Origin: an uncultured Gemmatimonadota bacterium
GTDB taxonomy: Bacteria > Gemmatimonadota > Gemmatimonadetes > Gemmatimonadales > Gemmatimonadaceae
Direction of reading: 5' to 3'
Length of the DNA: 64,000 nucleotides
Assembly (NCBI GenBank): GCA_903882745.1
Contig: CAIRYG010000003.1
Coordinates: forward strand, 1-64,000
The first letter of the stretch is position 1. Each line of letters starts with the position of its first letter. A model generated the notes under the pieces. That model did not search any database. It was given only the letters and a program-made list of their open reading frames with translations, and was not told the DNA's origin. Of the stretch, positions 42,586 to 51,315 are shown piece by piece. Made by a program: the position numbers and the translations under genes.

Positions 42586-43173
42586 CTACGGCACCAGCCA
42601 GTAGACGGCGGCCACAATCACCGTGCCGCCAATGAGCGCAGCCACGCCCCACTGACGACGGCGTGGCAGCGCCCACCAAATCAGAATGCCGGAGAGCGAT
42701 CCGAGGAAGAGGAGGATCGCCGAGAGATCGAGCATCCAGCGCCAAGAGACACCGGTGTCCTTCCCTCGGTGTAGGTCGTCGAGCCGCATCATCAGGCCGC
42801 GCCGTTCCACCTTGAGGGTGAGCTTCCCGCTCTTGCGGTCGATATCCGCCTCGGTGTGACGCCCCGGGCCCTTGAGCTCGATATGCAGGCTCGTGTCTTC
42901 CACGTCGAAGGTCGACACCGCACCGATGGCGCCGAACTCTGCGCGCAGCGTCTCGACGATCATCAGTTTGTCGGGCCCGGAGGGGCCTGCAAGCAGGGCG
43001 CCGGGAAGTACGGCTGTTGTGTCGCGCGTGACCGTCTGTCCGGCAATCCAATCCTCGTGATTGAGCACCACACCGGTGACGGCGAAGAACATCATGAGGA
43101 GGAACGCAGACATCGTGAGGTAGATATGGATTGACCTCACAACGCCGGCGAAACGCGCGTACGTGTACGCCAC
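42586..43173 (-). CDS. PepSY-associated membrane protein
   Basis: The 195-residue protein has an N-terminal helix (IHIYLTMSAFLLMMFFAVTGVVLNHEDW), the standard PepSY_TM opening with H and NHE, a periplasmic PepSY-like domain (about 45-140; ADIDRKSGKLTLKVERRG), then LHRGKDTGVSWRWMLDLSAILLFLGSLSGILIWW and a last helix. PepSY_TM proteins occur as electron-transfer partners in iron reduction and flavinylated redox systems. The gene starts 2 bp after the ApbE-DUF2271 gene, so the two are translated together. It would pass electrons between membrane carriers and the periplasmic flavoprotein (inference). The start is a GTG. Confidence 0.85.
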   Translation of the reverse strand: MAYTYARFAGVVRSIHIYLTMSAFLLMMFFAVTGVVLNHEDWIAGQTVTRDTTAVLPGALLAGPSGPDKLMIVETLRAEFGAIGAVSTFDVEDTSLHIELKGPGRHTEADIDRKSGKLTLKVERRGLMMRLDDLHRGKDTGVSWRWMLDLSAILLFLGSLSGILIWWALPRRRQWGVAALIGGTVIVAAVYWLVP

Positions 43174-43175
43174 GG

Positions 43176-44735
43176 TTACTTCTTACCGGCGTCGCAGCTG
43201 ACGTCGGCGCCGGTGAATGCCGACGCCGTCGGGATCGCCGCCGCAACCGGGCCCTTGCCGCACGCGACAGTCACACTCTTGGCGCTATGTGCGCCATCTT
43301 CGAAGGCGACTTCGAGCCAGAACATGTAGGGCCCCGCGGGGGCGGCCGCTCCCTTTTGATCGAGGCCGTCCCACTCGAGCGAGTACTTCCCTACCGGGCG
43401 CGTGGCGCGTGTGATGGCGTCAATCAACGGCTGGTCACCCTTGTTGAGCCCCCACCACTTAGACATCTCATGCAGATACTTGGGCTTGTCGCCCCAGAAG
43501 GCGAGCGTCCGCACATGCTTGCCGGTGGTATCGGTGATCCACACGGCAACGAACGGCTGATGGCGATTGGCGACCGTCGGTGTGACGTCGATCGCGAGCT
43601 TGGCGGTGATGAGCGGGGCGACGGCTGCGTCGTGGCGCGCCGGCGACCGGCGTTCAAGGCGCGCGAAGCCTGCGGTGCGACGTACCGCACCATCAGCGGT
43701 CACGAGCATCGCTTCAACCCCTGGCGTCGCCGCGGCGAGCGCGAGCCCCTGCGCTGGCGAGAGCACCGAGAGGGTGGTCGCGAGGGCATTCGCGGTCGCG
43801 TTATCAGGCGCAACCACCGTCACGCCGGTCACGTGGTCCACCGGACGGCCAGTGCGAGGGTCGAAGATGTGCGAATAATGTTGCGTGCCAATCGTGAAGC
43901 CGCGCTCATAGTCACCGCTGCTCGACACCGCGCCGCCGTGAATCGCGAGCGTGGTCATCGGCGCCGCGTTGTCGGCGTGGCGGGCGGGATCAGCGACGGC
44001 CACCGTCCAGCTCCCCCCGCTGGCGGGCGTGCCCCACACGTGGATATCGCCGCCAATGTTGATCAGCGCGCCGCGCAGTTCGGGCACGCTGTCGCGCACC
44101 GCCTGAAGCGCCCGATCAATAATGAAACCCTTGCCCAGCGAGTTGAGATCCACACGATGCGTGGTCAACGCCACGATCCGCGTGCCGTCCACGCGCCAGG
44201 CGGGTGCCGCAATCTCGCGTGCGAGGCGTGCGGTTTCCTCAGCGGTCGGTGTCGTGCCGCGGAGGGCGGCGGCACGCCATACCGTGGCGAGTTCACCCAC
44301 GCGCGCTGAGTAGGCGCGGTCAGCGCGCGCGTTCCACGCGGTGTACTGGTTCAGCACGTCGCGTAGTTCCGCCGATGGGTGCTCCAGCGCGCCGGTTGTG
44401 AACAGCTGCGAGAGCTCAGACTGATCGTCCCAGCTGCTCAGCACGCGCCGCAGCCGTTCGATCTCCGCGAGCGCCACCCGTTCGGCCCGCTCTGCCGCTT
44501 GCGTCGACGCTTGCGTCGATCCTCGCGTCGACGCAGCGACGAAGGTGAAATCAGCAGAGGTGCCGAGGATTCCGTCAAAGTGGAACGCGGCGCTCGTGAT
44601 GACTGGAGCCGTGATGACTGGAGCCGTGATGACTGGAGTCGTGGGGACCGGAGTCGTGGGGACCTCAGCGCGAACCGTCGACACGTGCGTTCCGGCGATA
44701 CAGATCAGCGCGAGGAGTGCGGTAGCAGTCTTCAT
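43176..44735 (-). CDS. FAD:protein FMN transferase (ApbE) fused to DUF2271
   Basis: The exported protein is about 519 residues. After a signal peptide (to about residue 23) and 5-residue VITAP repeats comes an ApbE domain (about 50-350): VDLNSLGKGFIIDRALQ, GALINIGGDIHVWG, SSSGDYER, YSHIFDPRTGRPVDHVTGVTV. ApbE attaches FMN to Thr in a D..(S/T)GAT motif. The C-terminal DUF2271 domain (about 375-505) has AVWITDTTGKHVRTLAFW, SKWWGL, DAITRATRPVGKYSLEWDG and GPYMFWLEVAFEDG. DAITRAT (from D439) looks like such an acceptor motif with Gly changed to Arg, so the fusion could flavinylate itself. It pairs with the PepSY gene. The start Met at 44735 begins the signal peptide. Confidence 0.9.
   Translation of the reverse strand: MKTATALLALICIAGTHVSTVRAEVPTTPVPTTPVITAPVITAPVITSAAFHFDGILGTSADFTFVAASTRGSTQASTQAAERAERVALAEIERLRRVLSSWDDQSELSQLFTTGALEHPSAELRDVLNQYTAWNARADRAYSARVGELATVWRAAALRGTTPTAEETARLAREIAAPAWRVDGTRIVALTTHRVDLNSLGKGFIIDRALQAVRDSVPELRGALINIGGDIHVWGTPASGGSWTVAVADPARHADNAAPMTTLAIHGGAVSSSGDYERGFTIGTQHYSHIFDPRTGRPVDHVTGVTVVAPDNATANALATTLSVLSPAQGLALAAATPGVEAMLVTADGAVRRTAGFARLERRSPARHDAAVAPLITAKLAIDVTPTVANRHQPFVAVWITDTTGKHVRTLAFWGDKPKYLHEMSKWWGLNKGDQPLIDAITRATRPVGKYSLEWDGLDQKGAAAPAGPYMFWLEVAFEDGAHSAKSVTVACGKGPVAAAIPTASAFTGADVSCDAGKK
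44596..44664. repeat. 15-bp in-frame tandem repeat within the ApbE-DUF2271 gene
   Basis: Units of GTGATGACTGGAGCC start at 44596, 44611 and 44626, then two related GTGGGGACCGGAGTC-type units to 44664. It is in frame and encodes a Pro/Thr/Val-rich linker of five-residue repeats between the signal peptide and the ApbE domain, where length change would be tolerated. Confidence 0.9.
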
Positions 44736-44836
44736 AGGACAGGAGAGGGGTCGGACGGTGGTTACGACCACGGAAAGCTACCGCAGGTTGGACAATCGTG
44801 CGACTCCGGCTGCCGAACAGCGCTGGCCCCGCAACA

Positions 44837-44877
44837 ACACGACCGCCCGCCTGAAAGTCTCAGGCGAGCGGCCGTGT
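44837..44877 (-). terminator. Strong hairpin between the TonB receptor and ApbE genes
   Basis: An 18-bp stem (44837-44854 with 44860-44877, two G-U wobbles) has a 5-nt loop, 19 bp after the receptor stop. The following sequence on the minus strand is GTTGTTGC rather than a clean U tract, so it may be a partial terminator or an mRNA-stabilising element that lowers ApbE expression relative to the receptor. Confidence 0.65.
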
Positions 44878-44895
44878 GTACCCCCACTGCACTGA

Positions 44896-47619
44896 TTAGA
44901 AACGGATATCGACGCGGCTGTAGATGTAGCCGCCATCCGTGCTGTACGGGGAGTTACGCGAGTAAATGAGGCCGCGGAATGCTTGGTACTGCGACTTGTC
45001 GGGGTACGTGTTCAAGATGTTTTCTGCGCCAACCTTGAGATCGAGGTGCTTGCCCAGCGAGACATTCGCCACCACGTCGTGGAACGTCATCGGGCTAAAT
45101 ACCTGCGGGTTGTACGTGGGGTAGGTCGTGCCTGGGGTCGCGGTCGCGGGGAATGCATCGGTCCAATCCGACCACGATCCGTAGTAGCGCGAGCGGAACG
45201 TGAGATCGACGCCGCCGAGTTTGTATGATGCGGAGAGGGTCGCACGCTGCGCCGGCAACGACTCCTCAGTCAGCTGCTTGGCGTACGGATTCACCGATCG
45301 CGAGCCGCCGGTGATATGCGTCTCGAGATAGCTGAGCGCCGCCGTCAGCGTCAGCTCTCCCGCTCCAACGCCGCGGGTATTGTAGACGGTCACGAGATCC
45401 AAGCCACGATTCCGCGTGTCGTAGTCGTTCTGCAGGAAGTTCGCGGAATAAATATCCTGAAGGTTCGGGATATGCAGCGCCGTCAATGCCGCGTTCTCGG
45501 CGGAGGTCAGCACATAGGACGTGCTGGTGTTCAGGCGATGTGCGATGTCAATCTGATACGCATCCAACGTGGTCTGGAGTCCGAATCCACTCTCCCACAC
45601 AAGCCCCGCCGAGAGGTTGTTTGACGTCTCGGGCTCGAGCGGCTTGATGTTGACCCCCGTGCGCTTGTTCAAGAGTTGCGCGACTGCTCCCACCGGGCTG
45701 AAGCGCCCCGTGGTCGTGATCGAGGCCGTAGCGCTCGGCAGGAACTGTGAGAGTCCTTCGCTGTACACCTGCGCGGTGGTCGGCGCGCGGAATCCCGTCG
45801 ACACCGTTCCGCGCAGCGCGAACTGCGAGGTGAGCGCCAAGCGCGTGCCGAACTTGTACGTCAGCGACTGCCCAAAGGTCGAGTAGTGCTCAAAGCGCGT
45901 GGCCGCACCGACATCCCAACGCTTCGTGATCGGCAAGTCGAGATCGGCGTAGACCGCCTGACTGCTCTGGTCGTGCGAGCCGGCGTTGACCGGCGCATAG
46001 CCCGGAAACCCACTCGAGCAGCAGGGCAGCGCCGGCGAGCCGTACGCGCCAGGACCGAACGTGTACGACGCCAGCTCACCGGCGATGATTTCAAAGCGCT
46101 CGGTGCGATGTTCCGCGCCAAACGACAAGGCGCCAGGCTTCGTCGGCTCGAACAGCTTGACCGGCAGCGAGCCATCGACGTTGATGTTCATTTCGGTCTG
46201 ATCAACGGCACCGTCGTCAAAGCTCGTGGGGCTGTTCGGCCCGAGCGAGGCGTTGATCGAGTTCGTCATGAAGTAGCGAATGTGGTTCTTACCGGTCCCG
46301 ACACTCAGGTCGAGCTTGAGACCACTCGCCCGTTCCGTTTTCACGCCGGCGACAAGACTGAGGTCCGTGTCATGACTGCCGAAGTGCGGCGTGAAACCCG
46401 CCGGATAGAGCGACAGCAAGTTCCAACCCGGGAACACCGTACTTGTCTTGAAGACGCTTGCATACGAACCCACTGGGCCACGGTAGTTGAAGTCGCCGAC
46501 ACCGGTGCCCCAGCCGTATGTGCCGAACGCATAGAGCGATACGTTGCCCAGGTTCTGCCCCGCCGTCACGGCGAGACGCGTCGCTTCACGGTCCGGCTTG
46601 CCCCAGTGTACCGCAGGGCTCGGGAATACCACGCTGGGATATGCAGCCTGCGAGGACGCGGCGTTGGTTCCCTGCACCGCGCGGGACGTATACCCCGACT
46701 TCGTGTATTCGCCGGTCAGCGCAAAAAATCCATTGGCCGAGCGAAACCCACTGTGGAGCCCAACACGCGGGCCTGCGCCGTCGCCAGCAAACTGCTGACC
46801 GAACTGCGCGAAGGTCCGGAATCCCGCACTCTCATCGAGGTTCATGTTGATCACACCGGCGATCGCATCCGACCCGTACTGCGCCGCCGCACCGTCGCGC
46901 AGCACATCCACGGACTTCAACGCCGAGTTCGCGATCTGATCAAGATCCGGCGCTTGGAAGGCACTGCCGTAGCTCGGGTTCATCATCATCGCCGACCGAT
47001 GCATGCGCTTGCCGTTGAGCAGCACCAGCGTCTGATCCGGCGACAGGTTCCGCAGCCGCGCTGGCCGGACGAAGATGGTCGCGTCGAGTGCAGGAAGGGT
47101 TTGCACGTTGAAGGAGGGCACGAGACTCGCGAGCGTTTCCACGAGTTCGGCTTGCCCCGTCCGCTCCATGACATCGCTCGCAATCACATCGACCGGCGCG
47201 ATGCTCGTGAGCGATGTGCGAGGCTCGGCGCGCGATCCCACCACCGTCATCTGATCCAGAAACCGCGCACCGAGAGCACTCAGGGTGAAGTCGAGCGTGA
47301 CCGGAGTGTCCGACTTAATGAACACGCTGTCGCGGGTCACGACCTGAAGGCCGAGCTTGCGCACCGTCAGTGTGTACGGCCCGCCAACGGCGAGCGAGGT
47401 AATGGCGTACCGTCCGTCCGCCCGCGATTGCACGCTGACGCTGGTTCCGGTCGACTTTAAGGTGGCGGTGACACGAACCTCCGCGATCTTCGCTCCGTCC
47501 GGACCCGTGATTGAGCCCGCGACGGTCCCCACGGCTGGGACTTGTGCAATCAGCGCGGCGGCTGGAACCGCGAGCGAGAGGAGGACACCGACGACTGGTC
47601 CGAGATGCTTCGTTTTCAT
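44896..47619 (-). CDS. TonB-dependent outer-membrane receptor
   Basis: The 907-residue receptor has a signal peptide (to about residue 25), a carboxypeptidase-regulatory-like domain (GTVAGSITGPDGAKIAEVRV), and a plug with PVDVIASDVMERTGQAELVETLASLVPSFN, DQTLVLLNGKRMHRSA and VDVLRDGAAAQYGSDAIAGVINMNL. The beta-barrel ends GGYIYSRVDIRF. The plug form (RDGAAAQYGSDAIAGVIN) is that of receptors for siderophores, cobalamin or other small ligands rather than SusC. A CC pair (LPCCSSG) lies in an outer loop. It is upstream of the ApbE-DUF2271 and PepSY genes, suggesting iron-chelate import linked to flavin-based reduction. The Met at 47619 starts the signal peptide. Confidence 0.92.
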   Translation of the reverse strand: MKTKHLGPVVGVLLSLAVPAAALIAQVPAVGTVAGSITGPDGAKIAEVRVTATLKSTGTSVSVQSRADGRYAITSLAVGGPYTLTVRKLGLQVVTRDSVFIKSDTPVTLDFTLSALGARFLDQMTVVGSRAEPRTSLTSIAPVDVIASDVMERTGQAELVETLASLVPSFNVQTLPALDATIFVRPARLRNLSPDQTLVLLNGKRMHRSAMMMNPSYGSAFQAPDLDQIANSALKSVDVLRDGAAAQYGSDAIAGVINMNLDESAGFRTFAQFGQQFAGDGAGPRVGLHSGFRSANGFFALTGEYTKSGYTSRAVQGTNAASSQAAYPSVVFPSPAVHWGKPDREATRLAVTAGQNLGNVSLYAFGTYGWGTGVGDFNYRGPVGSYASVFKTSTVFPGWNLLSLYPAGFTPHFGSHDTDLSLVAGVKTERASGLKLDLSVGTGKNHIRYFMTNSINASLGPNSPTSFDDGAVDQTEMNINVDGSLPVKLFEPTKPGALSFGAEHRTERFEIIAGELASYTFGPGAYGSPALPCCSSGFPGYAPVNAGSHDQSSQAVYADLDLPITKRWDVGAATRFEHYSTFGQSLTYKFGTRLALTSQFALRGTVSTGFRAPTTAQVYSEGLSQFLPSATASITTTGRFSPVGAVAQLLNKRTGVNIKPLEPETSNNLSAGLVWESGFGLQTTLDAYQIDIAHRLNTSTSYVLTSAENAALTALHIPNLQDIYSANFLQNDYDTRNRGLDLVTVYNTRGVGAGELTLTAALSYLETHITGGSRSVNPYAKQLTEESLPAQRATLSASYKLGGVDLTFRSRYYGSWSDWTDAFPATATPGTTYPTYNPQVFSPMTFHDVVANVSLGKHLDLKVGAENILNTYPDKSQYQAFRGLIYSRNSPYSTDGGYIYSRVDIRF

Positions 47620-47709
47620 ATTGTTCGAGAGGGGGCAGGGAGACATACAGTGTTCGGGGAGAAGTCTCTCCTCCGCGTGACACGGTTCCCGTACCATGGT
47701 GCTCCGGTC

Positions 47710-47740
47710 GGGTCTCAATAAAACCACGATTGAGTAACCC
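47710..47740 (-). promoter_or_regulatory. Inverted repeat about 90 bp upstream of the TonB receptor start
   Basis: Arms CTCAAT/ATTGAG with a 9-nt loop, extended by GGGT/ACCC with a 2-nt bulge, lie in the 179-bp leader between the receptor start and the upstream RuBisCO-like gene. It could be an operator, an end hairpin for the upstream operon, or a leader structure. I see no cobalamin-box sequence and no clear Fur-like 19-mer. Confidence 0.3.
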
Positions 47741-47798
47741 ATTCCCGCTCTCGGCCCTGCCGTCCTCTGCGTCGCTGATTGGCGCAGGTCGCCCCGCC

Positions 47799-49073
47799 TC
47801 AGTGGATCGGCGCTGATCCTACGTCGGTACCAATTGCGCTCCACGCATCGCGGATGTTCCTCGCGCCAGCAGCAGGGCCCTCGGGATGGCCGAAGATGCC
47901 ACGCCCGGCAACAAAACCAAAATCCACCGTCCCGAGTTTTCGATACACGGCCTCGAGTGTCGCGGCGGAGTCACTGCCGCCCGGCACGGGAAGACTCGGC
48001 GCAATGGTCCCCATCGGCTCGACGCAGGCGCGCACATTCTCAAGGACCTCGTGCTCGGGCGTGAACATCCGCGGCCCAAACCCCGGCATGATAATCGCAT
48101 CGCAGCCGGCCAAGCGCTGCAAGCGCGTCATCACACGTGAATGAATACCGTAGCCCGGAACGCGACTCCACGCGGCGATCATCGGAAAATGCGCGATGAT
48201 GGGCACCGTGGCATGACGACGCAGCATGCGTACGCCGCTCAGCCCAACGGGCATGGTGTTCACGAGCACAGCATTCGCACCCTGCTCCACCGCGACATCA
48301 TGCAGCGCCACTAACTGATCGACTTCATCGGTGATATTGGCGAGGTATAGCTTCGGCACGCCGGTCACGGCTTCTGCACGCCGCCGCGCCGCGCCGAGGA
48401 GGGCTGCGCGTTCCGCGAGCGGACACCACGGCATGTCGGCGAGCATCTCGTCGTCCTTGGCGATGTCGAGCCCGCCAACCCAACTCTCATAGCCAAGCGC
48501 TGCAAAGCTCTCCGGCGGGAGCCCGATATTCGGCTTGATCACGCCAAAGAAGATTGGACGATTGAACACCTGAAGTTGCGCACGAAGTCCCGCAATCCCG
48601 AACTGTGGTCCGTCGAACTGCGCGAGATAGCTCGCGGGAAACCGAACGTCCTCGAGACGGATCAGCGGAATGCCTGGTGAAAAAAAGACCCCCTCGCCGC
48701 AGATCGCCGAGAGCAGGTTCGGCAGACGTGCCCCAAAGTTCCCGTGCGGATGCGCGATCGTGGCGCGGCACGCATGAACCGCACCCGGTCCCGCACCCGG
48801 TCCCGCAGTCTGCGGCGAATGCGCAAGCGGAATGGAAAAGCCGTGCGGGAGGGGGCGTGCGTCGAACTCGAGCACTTTGGCTGCGAACTGCGGGCGGACA
48901 TCTTCATCCACACCGACGCGTTTCCACTGCGCGGTCGACTGCTCGGCGCACAAGTGCGCCGCTGCTTCGCGCGGATCGCCCACACACTCGAAGCTGAAGT
49001 CCAGCTCGAGATACTGCTCGCGGTCTATGGCGTCGCGCGTGGCGAAGAAGCCGGCGATGTCGTCCGAGGTCAC
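47799..49073 (-). CDS. RuBisCO-like protein (form IV)
   Basis: The 424-residue protein is homologous to the RuBisCO large subunit. It keeps the first active-site Lys (K180 in GVIKPNIG), the carbamate and metal residues ([11 protein letters not shown]206, D208, E209) and a His in IIAHF (H295). It lacks the loop-6 Lys (GFGPRMFTP instead of GKMEGD), and the SGG phosphate loop reads PVPGGSD. Such changes exclude carboxylation and fit form IV enzymes acting as enolases or isomerases in sulfur salvage or sugar-acid pathways. The C-terminus [20 protein letters not shown] is typical. The GTG start has GAGGG 5 nt upstream. It is last in an operon with YjbQ and an S1/P1 nuclease. Confidence 0.9.
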   Translation of the reverse strand: MTSDDIAGFFATRDAIDREQYLELDFSFECVGDPREAAAHLCAEQSTAQWKRVGVDEDVRPQFAAKVLEFDARPLPHGFSIPLAHSPQTAGPGAGPGAVHACRATIAHPHGNFGARLPNLLSAICGEGVFFSPGIPLIRLEDVRFPASYLAQFDGPQFGIAGLRAQLQVFNRPIFFGVIKPNIGLPPESFAALGYESWVGGLDIAKDDEMLADMPWCPLAERAALLGAARRRAEAVTGVPKLYLANITDEVDQLVALHDVAVEQGANAVLVNTMPVGLSGVRMLRRHATVPIIAHFPMIAAWSRVPGYGIHSRVMTRLQRLAGCDAIIMPGFGPRMFTPEHEVLENVRACVEPMGTIAPSLPVPGGSDSAATLEAVYRKLGTVDFGFVAGRGIFGHPEGPAAGARNIRDAWSAIGTDVGSAPIH

Positions 49074-49113
49074 AACGCCCTCACATGGTCCTCACGTGCG
49101 GCTCACGACAGGC

Positions 49114-49557
49114 TCAGGTAACACGCACGTCTCGCTCGCCAATCACCTGCAGTTGCACTTCGCGTTCGGCGCGCGGTCCGTCGAGTTCCACAAAAAAAAT
49201 CGATTGCCAAGCGCCAAGCACGAGCGCACCGTCGGCAATGGGAATCGTCTCCGAGGCATTCACAAAGAGCCCCAGCAGATGCGCGTGTGCATTGGCACGC
49301 CCATCGACCGTGTGGCGATTATGTCGGTACTCCGCCTCAGACGGTGCGAGCGCCGTGAGAAACTCGACCATGTCGTGCTGCAACTCCGACTCGCGCTCAT
49401 TGATTGTAAGACGCGCGGTGGTATGCAGCGAAATCACAGTGAGCGACCCATGCCGAATCCCACTCGCGGTGACCCACGCGCGCACCGACTCGGTGATATC
49501 AATGATCTCGATGGGCGCCGAGGTGGTGACGCGGAGCGCGTGCCGAAGGAACTCCAT
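49114..49557 (-). CDS. YjbQ/UPF0047-family protein
   Basis: The 147-residue protein matches the YjbQ family: IIDITESVRAWV, GSLTVISLHTTARLTINERES, a metal-site His in HRHTVDGRANAHAHLLGLFVNASETIPIADGALVLGAWQSIFFVELDGPR, which is the diagnostic C-terminal block. The family is annotated as secondary thiamine-phosphate synthase because members can complement thiamine mutants, but the true role is unsettled. Usual length is 130-140, so it is full length. It sits 8 bp after the S1/P1 nuclease gene and 40 bp before the RuBisCO-like gene, in one operon. Confidence 0.92.
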   Translation of the reverse strand: MEFLRHALRVTTSAPIEIIDITESVRAWVTASGIRHGSLTVISLHTTARLTINERESELQHDMVEFLTALAPSEAEYRHNRHTVDGRANAHAHLLGLFVNASETIPIADGALVLGAWQSIFFVELDGPRAEREVQLQVIGERDVRVT

Positions 49558-49565
49558 GGGTGACG

Positions 49566-50507
49566 TTACTTCGCGAGCAGGCGATTTAGCACCGTGGCCA
49601 GCCGATATCCGGCAAGCGCGACCCGACGCTCTCCCGCCTGACCCGCCGCCGTCTTGTACGCATCACTCGGCACGGCCCCAGCAATCAGTGTGGCGGGATA
49701 GAGGAGTTCCTCTGCTAACGTGAGGCTCTCTTTGCCCCACACCTCGGGCCCCGCCTCGAGTTCGGCCTTCGTGAACGCCGTCATGGGCAGTTCCTTTTCG
49801 ATTCTCGTGGCCCATCCGTCGACGTAGCCACTCCGATCACCCGCGGGCGGCTTCTCGAGGATGTCGAGGATGCCGTCCCAGTAGCTGTGCAAGTTGCTCT
49901 GCGCGCCAGCGAGCTTGAGGTCGTTGCCGCCGCGATCGCCCTTGGGGCTTTCGGCGGTCACGCGTGCCGAGAGGTGCAGTGGCTGATGCACGTCGCCGAC
50001 CAGATGTTCGATCCAGGCCAGTGCGACCGCGCGCGCGCTATCCGGTGCGCCGCTCGCGAGCACCCCCGGCAAGAGTGCGAGGCGCTCGAGTGCGTTCTCG
50101 GGATCCGGTGTGAGCTCCGGCACGAGGACAATCTTCCCGTTCTGCTCGCGCCAGTAGTAATCGGTGTAGTGCCAGACCGGTCGATCGTAGGCGTGGTTCG
50201 GTGCGGTGCGTCCTTTGACTTGATCCGCCCACACGGAGGTGTGCACGAACAGTGCCTTCTCCCGTTCGGCCGGCGACCCTGACGACGGTTCGGCGTCACC
50301 CAGATGCGCTTCTGGCGGACCGCTGCGCAGCAACTGCACCGCGCGTGCGCGCGCTTGCGGCGTAAGATGGTTCCACGCGATCGACGCAATCACCTCGTGG
50401 CCCGTAGCGTTCCAGCGACGTGCCGCGGTCGCCGCGGTCACCCCGCTCGCCGTGGCCAGAGTTGTGACCGCCGTGATCAGTGCGAGGGGACGAAAGATCG
50501 GAAGCAT
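49566..50507 (-). CDS. Exported S1/P1-type zinc nuclease
   Basis: The 313-residue protein has a signal peptide (to about residue 28). After processing, the N-terminus would be near RRWNATGHEVIASIAWNHL, giving the Trp/His that ligate the zinc cluster of S1/P1 nucleases. Other ligands: VWADQVK, VWHYTDYYW, IEHLVGDVHQPLHLS, and NLHSYWDGILD with GGNDLK before it. It degrades single-stranded DNA/RNA or 3'-nucleotides outside the cytoplasm, likely for phosphate or nucleoside scavenging. It is the first gene of the operon with YjbQ and the RuBisCO-like protein. Confidence 0.93.
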   Translation of the reverse strand: MLPIFRPLALITAVTTLATASGVTAATAARRWNATGHEVIASIAWNHLTPQARARAVQLLRSGPPEAHLGDAEPSSGSPAEREKALFVHTSVWADQVKGRTAPNHAYDRPVWHYTDYYWREQNGKIVLVPELTPDPENALERLALLPGVLASGAPDSARAVALAWIEHLVGDVHQPLHLSARVTAESPKGDRGGNDLKLAGAQSNLHSYWDGILDILEKPPAGDRSGYVDGWATRIEKELPMTAFTKAELEAGPEVWGKESLTLAEELLYPATLIAGAVPSDAYKTAAGQAGERRVALAGYRLATVLNRLLAK

Positions 50508-50545
50508 TGGAGCCTAGTGAGTCGAAGGAGACTACGTGACGACGG

Positions 50546-50578
50546 AGGCGGTTCGAAGGCGGTTCGCAGGCGGTTCTA
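50546..50578. repeat. 11-bp tandem repeat (3 copies)
   Basis: AGGCGGTTCGA, AGGCGGTTCGC and AGGCGGTTCTA follow one another at 50546, 50557 and 50568, in the intergenic region between the divergent S1/P1 nuclease and trmL genes, about 40 bp upstream of the nuclease start. Confidence 0.85.
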
Positions 50579-50654
50579 AAGCGCATCGTCGGCGCATGAG
50601 CCGCGCCTATCGCTAATTATAGAGCATCGATCCCCTGTCGTCCTCCACATTCTG

Positions 50655-51146
50655 GTGCGGAACTACGCTGTGGCGCTTCATGTTGTGCTCGTCCATCCTG
50701 AGATTCACTGGAATACCGGCAATGTGGGGCGAAGCTGCCTCGCGGCCGGGGCCACCCTGCATCTGATCGAGCCGTTGGGCTTCTCGCTCGACGAGCGCGA
50801 GCTCAAGCGCGCGGGACTCGACTACTGGGCGCATGTGCCGCTGCGCGTCTGGCCCAACTGGGAGGCCTTCGAGCGCGAACTCCGGACCTTCGGCGAGCCC
50901 TGGTTCTTCACCACCCGATCCACTCGGCGGTATTGGGAAGCGCCGCTCGCAACGGCGGCGACGGGGACGGTGCTCATTTTTGGACGGGAAACAGCGGGGC
51001 TGCCGCGCGAGCTGCTCGACCGATACCCCGACCGATGCGTGACGATGCCAATGGCGTCGACGGTGGTTCGGTCGCTCAATCTCTCGACAACAGTAGGAAT
51101 AGCGCTGTACGAGGCGGTCCGACAACAATCACAGATAGGCGAATAA
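50655..51146 (+). CDS. trmL: tRNA (cytidine(34)-2'-O)-methyltransferase (SPOUT family)
   Basis: The 163-residue SPOUT enzyme starts HVVLVHPEIHWNTGNVGRSCLAAGATLHLIEPLGF, the TrmL/TrmH start with the NTGNVGR motif, then LKRAGLDYWAHVPL, VLIFGRETAGLP and CVTMPMASTVVRSLNLSTTVGIALYEA, which is the trefoil-knot SAM site. It methylates the 2'-O of the wobble nucleotide in certain leucine tRNAs. The start is a GTG at 50655; the GTG at 50670 is also possible. It is divergent from the S1/P1 nuclease. Confidence 0.93.
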   Translation: MRNYAVALHVVLVHPEIHWNTGNVGRSCLAAGATLHLIEPLGFSLDERELKRAGLDYWAHVPLRVWPNWEAFERELRTFGEPWFFTTRSTRRYWEAPLATAATGTVLIFGRETAGLPRELLDRYPDRCVTMPMASTVVRSLNLSTTVGIALYEAVRQQSQIGE

Positions 51147-51315
51147 ACACCGAATTAGCGACCAGAGCACCCTACCACCCGTCCTAACCGAGGAAAGCCG
51201 AATCAGAGGGCGAACAATGCACCGGAATCCCTCCCTTATATAACGATTTGCCCTGCTTGCGCGTCTAGAAAGGGTCCATCCCCCCGCTCTCGTTTTCTCG
51301 AATCCGGTCCTCTCT

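Noticed and set aside
47620-47798. Possible cobalamin riboswitch before the TonB receptor
   Set aside because: No recognisable B12-box sequence was found; only a simple inverted repeat is present.
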